From: Sipunculus nudus
Taxonomy: Eukaryota > Annelida > Sipuncula > Golfingiida > Sipunculidae
Direction of reading: 5' to 3'
Assembly: GCA_026874595.1 (NCBI GenBank)
Contig: CM049306.1
Coordinates: 78,704,142 to 78,768,141, forward strand
DNA: 64,000 nucleotides
The position numbers and the translations under genes were made by a program. This document shows positions 1 through 10,930 of the stretch, piece by piece. The notes beneath the pieces were generated by a model. It was not told where the DNA came from. It was given only the letters and a program-made list of their open reading frames with translations, and made no database searches. Each line of letters begins with the position of its first letter. Positions within the stretch are counted from its first letter, which is position 1.

Positions 1-1
1 T

Positions 2-70
2 GGAGCCATCACAGATGATGATATATGTGAGGTTTTACAAAATCATGAAAGTAATGAAGAAACCGTATAA
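2..70 (+). pseudogene. C-terminal end of an unidentified coding region (partial)
   Basis: An open frame runs in from the left edge and stops at TAA 68-70. Its 22 residues are acidic and helix-like (GAITDDDICEVLQNHESN then EETV). The composition contrasts with the extremely AT-rich noncoding DNA that follows, which suggests a real gene or transposase C-terminus. The TDDDI start loosely recalls the acidic tails of Tigger/pogo transposases, but this is too short to assign. Whether it is intact cannot be judged from this window. Confidence 0.25.
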
Positions 71-1236
71 TTAAATCTTTGAAAAGTAATTATTTTAATG
101 CGAAATTTTCAATGCCAGTAGGAAAAACACAGCTAGGAAGAAGACCCCATAGTAACATATAGGAAACTATGGTAACATGATGAATATTATAGTCAATTTT
201 CAATAACTATAGAATAATTTTAATTTACTGCAGGAGTCTATAGTCACATATAGGAAACTTTAGTAACGTGGAGTATTTTTGTCAATATTTAAAGCATATA
301 GTAAAGCTATAGTTTCCATTAAAATAACTATCATTTTATATAACACAATATATGATACTAATAATAAAATAATCAGATAAATAAAATTTTATAAAATATT
401 ATTTAATAAAAATTATTTCTCATCTATATTATTAAATATTTTTTAAATATTCTATTTTTTAATACTTTAATATTATTATTTTTATTATAATTATAATTTT
501 AATAACAATAATTATTTATATTATAGAATGAAATCATAATATAATGTCCTTATTATATAATTAAAGATTTTATAATCAAATTTATATTGATAACTTAATA
601 TTGTCATAATAATGATAATAATTATGAAAATAAAAAAATTCATAATAATTTTAAAAAATATATAAGATATAAGATATTAATGATGAATAATCAGATAAAT
701 AAATACTAAAAAATATTATTTCTAGTTCATTTTTATTTTTATTTTAAATGATATTTGTATTCATTATCTTAATATTAACAGATAAATAAATATTATAAAA
801 TATTAATAAAATATTTCTAATTTATATTATTAATTTTTTTTAAATATTCTATTTTTAAATACCACAAATATTATCTTTTTCGTTATAATTATCATTTTAA
901 TTACAATAACTATTTATGTTACATAATGATATCATAATAAAATGTCATTAATATATTATTTCTGATTTTATAATCAATTTTAATTTGATAACTGAATATT
1001 GTAATAAAAGGCCAAATGATATTTATAATGAAAATAATAATATTTATTGTATTTGAAAAATATAATATTAATAATATATAATAAATATTTTAAAATATAA
1101 GTAAAATAATTTTATTTCTAGTTTATTTAAATTTTTGTTTTAAATGATATTTACATTCATTTATCTTAATAATAACAACTTATATCAGGTTTTAATATAT
1201 CTCATATTTTCAGGAAACCCTTAACTAATCTTCAAA
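71..1236. repeat. AT-rich DNA with a ~406-bp tandem duplication
   Basis: No gene seen. Bases ~147-205 and ~233-295 are two diverged copies of a ~60-bp sequence sharing the core CACATATAGGAAACT or its variant. From ~368 to ~1180 a unit of about 406 bp is present twice: the motif CAGATAAATAAA recurs at ~373 and ~779, and TTTTAAATGATATTT recurs at ~743 and ~1138. The copies differ by scattered substitutions and small indels, so the duplication is old. Confidence 0.6.
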
Positions 1237-2030
1237 ATGTCAGTTTTATTTCTTGACCGTTTGTTTAAACTGTGTAATTTCAAGCAATTTAAATATATAA
1301 ATACAACGTTCACACAGTCTGACGACATATATGCTAACCACAAAAGAAATATTTCGTGTAGCGTAATCCGCTGTCCCCTTGACGTCACGCTCCGTAGTGA
1401 TAAGAAAGAGTGCGCTATAGTCATGTCGTGGGTGGGAATGTCAGGCGTGGATATTTCGGCATGTGTAACACTAAGTTTCGTTGAGAAAATCATAATTTTA
1501 TAGTTTCTACGTTCTAAAGACTTCATTTTCACAGAGGAAACAATATTACTGGGGTCCGCTTTCTCTTCAGTGTGTGATATACAGATAAACGGTTAAGCGC
1601 AGACAGTTGAGGTATTTTTTGGCGTCGTCAGCCCGGACGGCTTTGTCAAGGTCTCAAGGACGCTGGTTTGTATTCCGGGATGTCCGGTGTCCGAAGTCGG
1701 AGGGCCTGCAAGACGCGAATAAATTTCTGTGGTGAGCTATGGATTACTAACAAACTATGCCATATGACCATGAATAATCATGTCATGCTCTTCAAATGAA
1801 TCAATAAAGTTACATTTTCACATTGTTCATCTATTACTTAGAGATAACGGTTAGTGTTATTGTTAATGATTGTCATGTTAATTTTAAATTTTAATATATT
1901 TTTTATTTTATACAAATTACAATGTCACTGTAACTCTAAGTATATAGAAGTATATGTAAATGCTTATTTTTCACAGATGAGCATATAGGCTGTCATGTTG
2001 CTTTTTTTTACTCTATATTTCATGCCTTAT
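1237..2030. other. Unassigned stretch with a GC-richer patch and a CRE palindrome
   Basis: Bases ~1360-1740 have clearly higher GC than the surroundings and include a perfect CRE palindrome, TGACGTCA, at 1380-1387. Short open frames lie on both strands but resemble no family I know. The patch could be a decayed exon or regulatory element, or the remains of a repeat. No splice or promoter architecture is convincing. Confidence 0.3.
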
Positions 2031-2031
2031 C

Positions 2032-2034
<3 letters not shown>

Positions 2035-2098
<64 letters not shown>
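2035..2098. repeat. (TA)n microsatellite
   Basis: About 64 bp of uninterrupted TA dinucleotide. Confidence 0.95.
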
Positions 2099-2102
<4 letters not shown>

Positions 2103-2756
2103 ACCCATTTTTTAAAGGTTATTGCCTATATTGGGCTGGTTATTATTCAGAATTTGTAACATCATGACCATATTTCGAAAATTTTGAAACATATTGTCAT
2201 TCTGGAGGACACTGCAGTGAATGTCCAGGCAAGCAAAAAAACAATGGAACTGGACCCTATGATCTAAACAGTTGATGAGTTTAATATAAAAATGCACTCA
2301 CAATATGGATCCATATGATATGGCAGCAGAAACTCAGTTTTTACGGACATATATTTCGAACCTTTTCATGGAAGATTTAGTGATACCAGGAATTACTCTA
2401 TCTTTCAAGAATCTTTAATTTTTGCAAAAGAAGGGTTATTGATGTACTGTTAAGTTTTAAAAGGTTAAAGTGGAGCCTAAATTGATGAATAGTGAATTTC
2501 TTGTTAAAAGAAACAAATTTTCAAATGGAAAGTGACACATATATAAAGGACCATTGAAAGGCGTATAGAATAATCCCTTGGTAGATATAGTACTTTCATG
2601 TTTCAGATGTACATTATCCATGTTATTTTGTATTACTAAATAATGATTGTAATTTACATTCTGGTGAACCACTAATAAAGTATGAAGTCCTTGATATTAT
2701 GTTCAGAGTGATTTATTTGCTTTGAAAATTTCCCATTCAGTCTAGGGATTATTATA
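2099..2756. other. No feature recognised
   Basis: AT-rich sequence with only short unconvincing open frames. No repeat structure or RNA gene seen. Confidence 0.4.
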
Positions 2757-2761
2757 TGTTT

Positions 2762-2918
2762 AGCTCAGCTGACTATATCATCTGAGCTATATATAGCCAT
2801 GGCCCATTGTCCGTCGTTCAGTCGTCCGTCCGTTAGTAGGTCATTTTTGTAACCGTTGGACATTTAATCAGAAATTCGGCATATGGTAAGACTAGATGAT
2901 AAACCCGGTATACCGGGC
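2762..2918 (+). repeat. Short copy of the AGC...GTCCGTC mollusc-type dispersed repeat
   Basis: It starts after a short T run with AGCTCAG, pairing with CTGAGCT at 2782-2788 as a 7-bp hairpin. A GTCCGTCGTTCAGTCGTCCG-type run follows at ~2810-2835. The same layout (T run, AGC, short arm, GTCCGTC-type run) is seen at 7913, 31217 and 48937. A perfect 14-bp palindrome, CCCGGTATACCGGG, lies at 2904-2917. The 3' boundary is not defined. Confidence 0.5.
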
Positions 2919-4289
2919 TTTTTACCGCGCTTTGGGAGATATATTTACTGAGACATTGAATGTTGGCTCATTTTTTATTATGAAAGTTAAAAGAAAATAT
3001 AGATTTTTAGTGAGATACTCTCGGAATACGATATTTAAAAATAATTTTTTACTGTTATTTTGTGGCGCTGTGCTCGTGGCAAAAATCAAATCCCGGTATG
3101 TTTACCTTGAAGACCTGGTCAGTGATGGTTTACATTGCGAACCGGAATGAGACGCGGAGGCATACAGTGTTTCGTTGATATTTGGCTGGTTTCTATCGTT
3201 GGACGTATAAAGAATAGGTTGAAGTGAGGAACACATGAAAGATTAACTAAATGTAGGTTGCAAGGAAAATGATCCTGAAGAAAGAAACAGAAATATGCAT
3301 ACATCATAAATAGCAGAAGCGGACCCAGCGGGACTCCATGCAGTGGGTCCGTATCCCATTTTCAGCCACCGCAACCTTTTTTTTCATCGTATCAGACAAA
3401 TTTTGAGGCCTGAAACCGCCGACACCACCCCAGCCCTGTTCCTGAAATTGGGACCTTGAAATAGGTTTTGTCATTAATCCCCCTGGGTTGAACTCTCCAT
3501 TTCATAAAGCGAGAAACATGTGTTTTTCTCTTTTACTGACCACGCACGTGGGTCAAATCCCTCATTGAAAGCAAGCGTTATTCATATGAACAACAGTCCT
3601 TAGTGTTGGAGGTTAAGTGACCACGATGCACGCATTCCGGTGATTGCCGAAGGCAGTTCGGCTGTGCTCGGTAAAAAAAAACGGAAAAATCACTCAAAAA
3701 TCAAAATTATACATGTATTAAAAATTATTTATTTTCATATCGCCTATGTCACTGCGGGGATAATAACCTATAAAATGATGTTTGGCACAATATTGTACAC
3801 AACGCGGTTTTAGAGAACATTGCGAACAAACGTGAACTGAATTCCTTTTATAAGTATTAGATGTCCCCAAAATCTCCTACCATACCGAAAATTGGGTCGC
3901 TAGACTTGGTTCTTTTGAAATATTTAGATAAAATTCAATTATCCATTTAAAACCCATTCCTAACTTTCAAGATCATCAAAACTACTGATCTGATTTTGAT
4001 CATATTTATTATAAATATTTCTATATATATTTGCCAAGTACATACCAGAAATTAGTCAGTATTGTGTAATATCTTGAAGTTTTGAGCCCTTACATAATTA
4101 TAACCCTTACATATTTAATAGTTTCTCGAACGAAGAAATGAACAGTGGTCGGAAGGAGGAGGGAAAATAAAAATAAATATAATTCAAACTTTAAAGATAT
4201 AAAAACCTCCATTTTTCCTGCAGCCGGAAAGTGTATGTAGATGTAGCACAAAATCAAGAAATGTGTCTAAGTTGAATACATATGCAAAA
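2919..4289. other. No gene recognised
   Basis: Short open frames only, without family resemblance. GC rises modestly near 3310-3680. No clear tandem or inverted structure was found. Confidence 0.35.
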
Positions 4290-5180
4290 TTTTAGGCAGA
4301 TAAGTCAAACCGCTACTTGTATATGAGTGATTTTATCCCAAAGCAGACAAACAGAAGGACACTATGGCGCCACCAATTTTGTGTATGATTAAGAGCTATG
4401 TGAGATCTATACATATGCAAAATTTCAGGGGGATATGTCAAACAGTCCTGAGATATAAGCCTGGATGTCTGCAGCGTAAACATAAATGTAAGTGGCGCCA
4501 CCTGCCATAAAATCGAGAAGGCTTTCTAAGATGTATAAACATGCAAAATGTTAGGCAGATATGTCAAACTACTGCCGATATATGAGTGATTTTATCCCAA
4601 GACAGACAAACAGACGGACGCTGTGCATACAATGGTTGCAAATGGCGCCACCAGTATTGCGTATGATAAAGAACTATGTGAGATTTATACACATGCAAAT
4701 TTTTGGCTCAATCGGTCAAACGGTTTCCCAGATATGAGCTTGGTTGTCTGCAGCATAAACGTGAATGAAGGTGGCGCCACCTGTCATAAAATCAAGAAAG
4801 CTGTCCAGGATGTATACACATGCAAAATTTCAGGTGTATAAGTCTAACCAATGCAGAGACATGAGTGATTTTATCCAAAGGCAGATGAACAGATAGACGC
4901 TGTGCAAAAATGGTTGCAGGTGGCCGCCACCATTTTAGTTAATGTTAGATAGCTTTCCAAAGGGCTACATTTGTGCAAAATTGTGAGCCTGATCGGTCAA
5001 AGCGTTACCGAGATATGTGGGTTTATATGTGGAAACAGTCGCACAAATGGACGCTGGGCAGAGAGGAAAGGTCAAAGGTCAACCAAAAATAAGGGCGCAG
5101 CAGTTCACATGTGACCCGATCATAATTCCGAATTTCGAAAAACTCCGCCCAGTGGTTACTCTGTTTTGGCGGATACAATT
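4290..5180 (-). repeat. Palindrome-bearing tandem array, inverted relative to the copy at 33189-34400
   Basis: Five units recur around GGTGGCGCCACC-like palindromes near 4363, 4490, 4642, 4769 and 4919. Spacing alternates between about 128 and 150 bp. Between palindromes the units share GCAAAATTTCAGG, GTCAAAC and GATTTTATCCCA-like blocks. Bases 5017-5150 are the reverse complement of the start of the array at 33.5 kb (TTCACATGTGACC, AGGTCAAAGGTCAACC). It is noncoding; an open frame over 5017-5268 is incidental. Confidence 0.75.
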
Positions 5181-5690
5181 ACAAACGCACATTATAGCAA
5201 TATCAGGGTTCATCTGGGTCACCAAGTCAGAAATCAAGAAAAATAAGCAAACAGTCTTTTTATTTTGAATATCACTTAAATCATCTTTAAGATAGGATCT
5301 ATCTGTTGTCAATCATCGGAAAAAAAACTCAGAAACACATTATTGAAAACACAATATATCAAATATGGTAAAAATATACCAGTCGGGAATTAAATCAAAT
5401 ATATCCAATGAATTAAAAGTTTTTTCCTCAGAAATGTTAACAAATGCAAGGAAAAATATCAAACTTAAATAAACAAATATATCAAACGTAGGTATAAACT
5501 GATGAACATCATTTTAGAATGTTTTTGCAACACACGATTCGGAGCCCTTAAAATAGCGGTATGACGCGGTAGCGGTATAACGCGGCATTGGCCACGAATA
5601 ACACAGGCGCCTAACGCTATTTTTCACATTTTCATTGTGTGTATATTTGATTAAAGATTTATTTGCATATGACGACCTACAAGGGCTTCA
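5181..5690. other. No gene recognised; CpG-bearing start of a richer patch
   Basis: AT-rich to ~5520, then a locally CpG-rich segment (5540-5620) with repeated GCGGTA/GACGCGG words. It leads into the candidate promoter below. Confidence 0.3.
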
Positions 5691-5731
5691 GCGCGATTAG
5701 CTGCGATCGCCCAGCAGCCATAGGAAGAGCG

Positions 5732-5804
5732 CCAATCAGAGATACATAGTATACTACGCGCATGCGAGTGTATAGTTTCATTCATGTGGTTTCATGGCGG
5801 GAAA
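5732..5804 (+). promoter_or_regulatory. Candidate TATA-less promoter (NF-Y, NRF1-like and E2F-like sites)
   Basis: Three vertebrate-type proximal promoter motifs lie within about 75 bp. CCAATCAG (NF-Y) is at 5732-5739. GCGCATGCGA at 5758-5767 is one base from the NRF1 palindrome. GGCGGGAAA (E2F-like) is at 5796-5804. The patch is CpG-bearing in an otherwise AT-rich region. An ATG in ATGGCGG context begins at 5794 inside the E2F-like site. The motifs are seen directly; promoter function is inference. Confidence 0.3.
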
Positions 5805-5868
5805 TAGTCCGTGCATGTTCAACAATTCCAGTGCACACATATGCGATGCTGCAAGCATAGGTATATAG
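5794..5868 (+). CDS. Candidate short ORF or first coding exon downstream of the promoter-like cluster
   Basis: ATG at 5794 opens 24 codons (MAGNSPCMFN... to a TAG at 5866-5868). It follows the NF-Y/NRF1/E2F-like cluster directly, which is why it is listed despite its size. A weak donor-like GTATAT lies at 5861 just before the stop, so it could be the start of a spliced gene. No family resemblance and no downstream exon identified. Most open frames of this length are chance. Confidence 0.15.
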   Translation: MAGNSPCMFNNSSAHICDAASIGI

Positions 5869-6635
5869 CGATCGGATATCCAAATTAGCTTATTTTATTC
5901 TGAATTTTCATAATCAGAACCTCTTAGTCACATGTTCGCAGCCATTTTAACGAAGAGATTTAAATAAGTCGGCATTTTCCGCCTTCGGCCTTAGAATTGC
6001 CTGTAGAGGATTTATCCACGCGATGTCGAAAAGGTCGCTATAGTCTGTGACCCTTCGTGAAGGTTCAATCCGAAATTGAGCTTGGCTGGACCGTATAAAA
6101 GCCGGACATTTTCGGAATATTTGAATAATATTACAAACCCCGCTGATATATTATTTTGAATGTTTTCAAAAGTAAGCGGTCTATCAATACAAGAAGAATA
6201 ACTGGCTATTATCAGATTATTTTAATTTGCATAATACGTAATAATTATGGGGGAAAGAGCCGCGTTAAAATATACATGCTCGGAAATAACCCTATACCTC
6301 CCGTCTTCTCGATCGGACACTGTTTTGTACGCGCGGTCACCAATCCAAAAGCAAACCGAGCTCAATCAAGCTTAACTAATATGATCATTCCAATTAGGTT
6401 ACCTTTGTTCTGCCATGCAGCCGTACGAAGGGTTTGCAAGAAAGACTTTAGTGTGTAATGGTAATTTAAGCTTGTTATTGAAATTGTTTTTGAGGCTCTT
6501 ATTGTATCAATTGCATAGTCATGCAGCCCACTTTGGTCACTGGAGGTCATTCAATGCATCTCTCTCTGCTAACCTTATTCGTAATGGGTCACTGGGGAGA
6601 TCCCCTACTGTAACAATTGACATTAATTTTCATAT
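5869..6635. other. Unassigned; contains a TATA-box-like site
   Basis: TATAAAA at 6094-6100 sits in a GC-flanked context (CCG before, GCCGGAC after), as in a core promoter. A 100-codon open frame follows at 6156-6458, but its product resembles nothing known and has no obvious coding bias. Nothing else is supported. Confidence 0.2.
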
Positions 6636-6638
6636 CAA

Positions 6639-6653
6639 CCCCCCCCCCCCCCA
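6639..6653. repeat. Poly-C tract
   Basis: A run of about 14 C in otherwise AT-rich DNA. Confidence 0.9.
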
Positions 6654-6659
6654 ACCACC

Positions 6660-7078
6660 AAATGTAATGTGAAACATATTGTCGTTTGAATTATTTCCTT
6701 AATTTGTTAAGCTATTTCCACTTCACTGTTCTAAATCAAGGAGTGATCCTTAATGGCATGTTATCGTAATGTAATATTCTAAATAAATTAATTCCCTTTT
6801 AAATAATTTTGAGGAATTAAACTAAAATTAAACCCATCAGGAAGCGTAATTTAATAGTATATGAGCCAAATTGTGGATTAATGAAGGTGCAATTTAAAAT
6901 TGTAAATTCTGAATCAATTTGAAATTTCTTATATTTATTGTTTCGCAAATTTATAAAATATATAAATATATTATTTGTAATGAAAATATATACATGTAAA
7001 TGTATAATGTGTTGTTTTTGGACAAAATTTGAGATGAATGAAGATGCCATTAAGAATTGTAAATCAACTAATATATTC

Positions 7079-7129
<51 letters not shown>

Positions 7130-7636
7130 ATATATATATATTTTATATATGATATATTGCAAATGTATAACATTTATAAACTTGAAAAAAAAAGATTGAT
7201 GTAATGAAAAGAATGAGGATCTTATGCAAATATCTGTTCATTATTTTCCTGCCTCCGCATAAAATATAATAAAGTGATTGGCTTTGTTTTTCCACCTCTC
7301 TCTGTTTTTAAATATGTTACAATAATGAATAAACTTTTCCACCTGTAAGCACTGTTTGCCTTAAATTTCACCGCCTAAATTTCATATGCAGAGGTGTTGT
7401 AACTCTCACCATTAACAACCCCTTCCCCTTGCCATTGAGCCCTTGCACCTGTGGACTGGCCGATTATTTTTATAGTAAATATATAAGGATTTATTAAATG
7501 AAAAAAAAATCAGTGTAATAAAAATGGATATAATTGAAACATATTATATTCTTGCCTCAGCAGTATGTGACATAAGGGGACCAGCTCCATCTGTCCATCT
7601 TTAAAACAACTATTTTTCGTGGAAGCATTGTTGAAT
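6660..7636. other. AT-rich spacer with a (TA)n microsatellite
   Basis: A TA repeat with one phase break occupies ~7080-7160. The long open frames there are translations of the microsatellite and are not genes. Nothing else recognised. Confidence 0.6.
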
Positions 7637-7638
7637 GT

Positions 7639-7654
7639 CCCCCCCCCCCCCCTC

Positions 7655-7707
<53 letters not shown>
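7639..7707. repeat. Poly-C followed by (TC)n
   Basis: About 14 C, then about 50 bp of TC dinucleotide. The C-run plus CT-run pairing recurs at 13190. Confidence 0.95.
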
Positions 7708-7710
<3 letters not shown>

Positions 7711-7912
7711 AGGCTTATAAATAACATTAACACATTTTTGGTTGGTCAAATGTATCTTTCATATAACTCTTAAGCAAATAATTTTTTTTTATATGATTGC
7801 ATTATTAATGGTTAGAGGCCAAAATATTCATGTTTTACACAGTGAGTACAATATACATGTATACTTCTCAGATTTAGCTTATGCTCATTTATAAATGAAA
7901 TTTTCAATTTTT

Positions 7913-8405
7913 AGCGAACCTATGAGCTTATGCAATGGTTTGACATGGTCCGTCGTGCGTCAGTGCGTCGTGTGTCGTGCGTCGTCTGTACGTTAACCAT
8001 AGCTAACTCAAAAATGGCAGGAACTGGCATCACAATTTTTTTGGGCAAATAATCAGTCATCTGAAAAACTCTATCGGATTTTGTTATTTTTTTTCTAACT
8101 GTATTTTCTTAGAATTTTTAGGGGAAAAGCTGCAAGAGCTTTTAAATCTTCTTCTCCGAAACTGTCGAGCCAAATTGTTCAATATTTCACATAAATGATC
8201 CCTGGAATGACATCTCTCAAGTTTGTTCGAATGGTTCTAGTTCGGAGATTTTTGGCCGAGTTTCAGGAGGCTGAACTTAGTCATCTGTCCAAAAAAAGCA
8301 CACTAAAATTAAAATCTCAGAAACTGCTGGAGCTATCATCACCAAATTTTATGCCAATGTTTTATCACCAAAGTCAAATCTGAAATTGAGGTATTGGTGG
8401 TGCCA
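7913..8405 (+). repeat. Copy of the AGC...GTCCGTC dispersed repeat family
   Basis: Aligns almost throughout with 31217-31690 in the same orientation. Both have TTTTTAGCGAACCT, then GAGCTTATGCAATGG, a GTCCGTCGTGCG run, TCTGTACGTTAACCAT, AATAATCAGTCATC, CTTCTTCTCCGAAACTGTC and GGAGATTTTTGGCCGAGTT. It ends near the near-palindrome GGTGGTGCCACC at ~8391. The open frame at 8195-8383 lies inside this repeat and is not a gene. Confidence 0.8.
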
Positions 8406-8639
8406 CCTATATTGATCTTTTTTTACAATCAAAAATGTAAGTTTCGACTCTTCTAGCTTATACACTGTTTTATGATGAAACTGTTATGCTGATTGGTTTA
8501 AACTTTACAAGAATTATTCTATGGTTCTGCCAGTTTTATAAGAATAGATTGGGTAAATGCAGATGTGTAGCCAATTGAAAAAGGCTTTCAGCGTTTGAAA
8601 ACAGATATATAAGTACGGCTAACGTACTGGAATTGTTCA

Positions 8640-9730
8640 AAAACATCCCAGATAAAAATCATGTTTGACATCATGGAGTTTTACCCTCCATCACCAAACA
8701 ACTACTCACGGACGCTATCAAATGGAACAACTAAAATCTCAGACGTAGAAATGGAAGTGATAATGCCTTCACGAGAGTCCGTCCTATTTAACAACGGCAT
8801 GGCATGGGCAAAGAAGGGCGCCGCAGAAAACTTTGATTTTACGATGGGAAGCCTAGATGGGGCGGAGGTGTGCGAACGAGTTGGCCTCTACATTCTCAAC
8901 GGACTCTCCGCCACTTCGACAAACAGTCAATCGGATTGTACGGAGACGACGGGCTAGCGGTGTTCAAGGACCTCGACAAATATTACATTAAAATTAAAAG
9001 ATTTGTTCTCGGAGTACGGCCTCAGAATCACCACAGAAGTAAGCAAACATTTGTAAATTACCTGGATGTTACACTCAACCTCCAGACGGGCTCTTAACAG
9101 CCAAACAGAAAACCCAACGACCGCCCCCTGTGCGTAAACACAAGCTCAAACCACCACCACCCCCCCCCCCCCCCAAACAGTACTAAAACAAATCTCCGTC
9201 GGAGTTTCAAGACGCATTTCCCAGCTTTCAAGTAGCATAGACGCATTCGTCAATACAAGTGTACACCGACGCACTAGAATCGAGCGGATATCGTCAGCAG
9301 GCCCGGGAAATGACATACCAACCACTACCATCAAAATACCCAAGAGAACAAAAAATGTCGAAGGCGGAACATTCTTGGTTTAATCCACCATTCAGTTTAA
9401 ATGTAAAAACGAATGTTGCCAGTTTATTTAAAAACTTGTAAAAAAACATTTCCCGCCCAACAACATACTACACAAAATATTCAATAAGAACACTGTTAAG
9501 GTCAGCTACAGCACCATGGCCAGCATGCATAATATAATCCAGAAGCACAACAAACAACTACTCTAGCGACAACAACATAACGAAAAAAAAGTGGATGCAA
9601 CTGCCGGAACAAAGCAGAATGCCCCCTTAAAGGTGCATGCCTTCAAGCCGGCATTGTCTATGCCGCCACGATAACAACGCCGACCATCGAAAAGACATAT
9701 ATAGGACTTGCCGATACCGATTTCAAAGCC
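8640..9730 (+). pseudogene. Penelope-like retroelement polyprotein relic (RT plus GIY-YIG)
   Basis: A decayed reverse transcriptase and endonuclease read across several frames. At 8661 the product starts MFDIMEFYPPS (RT FDI..FYPS block), followed by LFNNGMAW and GSLDGAEVCERVGLY. A frameshift near 8915 moves to the frame with IGLYGDDGLAVF, the catalytic YxDD box with Gly at x, then VNYLDVTLNL near 9053. A poly-C run at ~9161 and more frameshifts precede NPPFSLNVKTNVASLFKNL at ~9381-9440. From ~9597 a CRNKAECPL cysteine segment leads to GIVYAAT...KTYIGLADTDFKA, which fits a GIY-YIG nuclease start with the usual TDFK downstream. The GIY-YIG domain is cut at ~9729 by an unrelated repeat. RT plus GIY-YIG identifies Penelope-like elements; the subgroup is uncertain. 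No frame is long enough to be active. Confidence 0.7.
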
Positions 9731-10085
9731 CCACGTCCTAGCCAACATTGGACCCGGGAGCAAAAAGTCACTGGTGCCAACAGGGTTAGCCCATATGGGG
9801 CCCATGGATATGTACCATATGGGTCCCTTGTTTGCATACAGTGACAAACCCTTAAAGGACCCTTGTGTCTGCCCCTGTTTAGCCCATTGGTAGCCATTCG
9901 TGGGCCCCATATACAGACCCCGCCTGGTATCCTCCATGGGCCCACATGTGTACCCATGTTGGCCCCACGTCCTAGCCAACATTGGACCCGGGAGCAAAAA
10001 GTCACTGGTGCCCATTTTGGACCTATGGGTTTGTACATATCGGTCCCACATGGGTCCCTAGTTTGCATGTTATCTGGGATACATT
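9729..10085. repeat. GC-rich tandem repeat of CCCATATGGG-type palindromes
   Basis: A 50-bp block (CCCCACGTCCTAGCCAACAT onward, through CCCGGGAGCAAAAAGTCACT) occurs at ~9730 and again at ~9964, a 234-bp offset. Between and after are ~55-60-bp submonomers with CCCATATGGG, GGGCCCATGG and CCCATATGGGTCCC-like words plus TTGTTTGCATAC or TAGTTTGCATG. Open frames of 160 codons on the minus strand here are by-products of the repeat. Confidence 0.75.
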
Positions 10086-10104
10086 TTTTACAGCGGCGCC
10101 ATAT

Positions 10105-10192
10105 CCCCCCATCCCCCCCCCCCCCAAACCCCAACCCCCACACACACACTTTTTTGCAGGGGTGGGATGGTCAGTGTAACCCCCCCCCCCCC
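10105..10192. repeat. Poly-C / CA-rich low-complexity tract
   Basis: Two C runs (around 10118 and 10180) with a short ACAC repeat at ~10138-10149 between them. Confidence 0.85.
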
Positions 10193-10840
10193 AACTTTTC
10201 AGAGAATAATATGTATATATTGCAAAGGAAATATATGAATACATAGAATTATAGACTTTAGTTCATGACATGAGTTTACCTAACTATGAAAAAAATTAAA
10301 TGTGTTCAGAATAAACTTATATTTGAAACATAATACCTTATTTTCTAAAACCTTATAATTGATTGTAATATATTTTAAATGTGATGAAGTATATAAATTT
10401 GAAATGAGCCAAAGAGACGCTAGAAACATAATACTTTATTTTCTGAAACCTTATTATTGATTGTAATTTTTTTCGTTATTTTTAATTTTTGTGTATGTTT
10501 TGATAAAAATGTCAAATGATAAGGAAAAACATGATAATAACATATTTATTTTGCCAGCATGATAATAAATATTTATCTTGCTAAACAGGCAAAAGAACTA
10601 CATAACAAAGGAAATTTTATCAAAATTGTATGATTTTATCTTCTTGAAAGAAATGTCCGAGTGGCTTGAGCTCAAAATTGGTAAATTTATATTGAAAATC
10701 AAATTTAAAAAAAATTGATGCGGGGGTTAAAAATTGACGCGGGAGGTGCCCGAGAAGCATTCCTTTTATTTTGGGCCTAATATATTTGAAATGTGATGAC
10801 GTATATATATTTGAAATGTGCCAAAAAGACGCTGAAATGG
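10193..10840. other. AT-rich spacer
   Basis: Phrases repeat internally: AACATAATACYTTATTTTCT..AACCTTAT occurs at ~10328 and ~10426, indicating a ~100-bp imperfect duplication. No gene recognised. Confidence 0.4.
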
Positions 10841-10842
10841 TA

Positions 10843-10845
10843 TAT

Positions 10846-10900
<55 letters not shown>

Positions 10901-10930
10901 TCTCGGTGTGTGTGTGTGTGCGCGCGCGCA
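10843..10930. repeat. (TA)n then (TG)n/(CG)n microsatellite
   Basis: TA repeat at ~10843-10898, then TGTGTGTG and CGCGCGCG at ~10906-10929. The (CG)4 run is notable in AT-rich DNA. Confidence 0.95.

Noticed and set aside
6156-6458. 100-codon frame downstream of a TATA-like box
   Set aside because: No family resemblance, no clear coding bias, and no splice or poly-A context; kept only as a note in the spacer entry.
6817-7204. Open frames of 88-118 codons with YIYIYI runs on both strands (also at 10620-11034, 18460-18732, 27669-27929 and 28071-28380)
   Set aside because: They are translations of (TA)n microsatellites and have no coding signal outside them.
9563-10246. Overlapping 127-163-codon frames on both strands
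   Set aside because: They overlie the CCCATATGGG tandem repeat and the antisense of the Penelope-like relic; repeated blocks within them match the DNA repeat, not a protein family.
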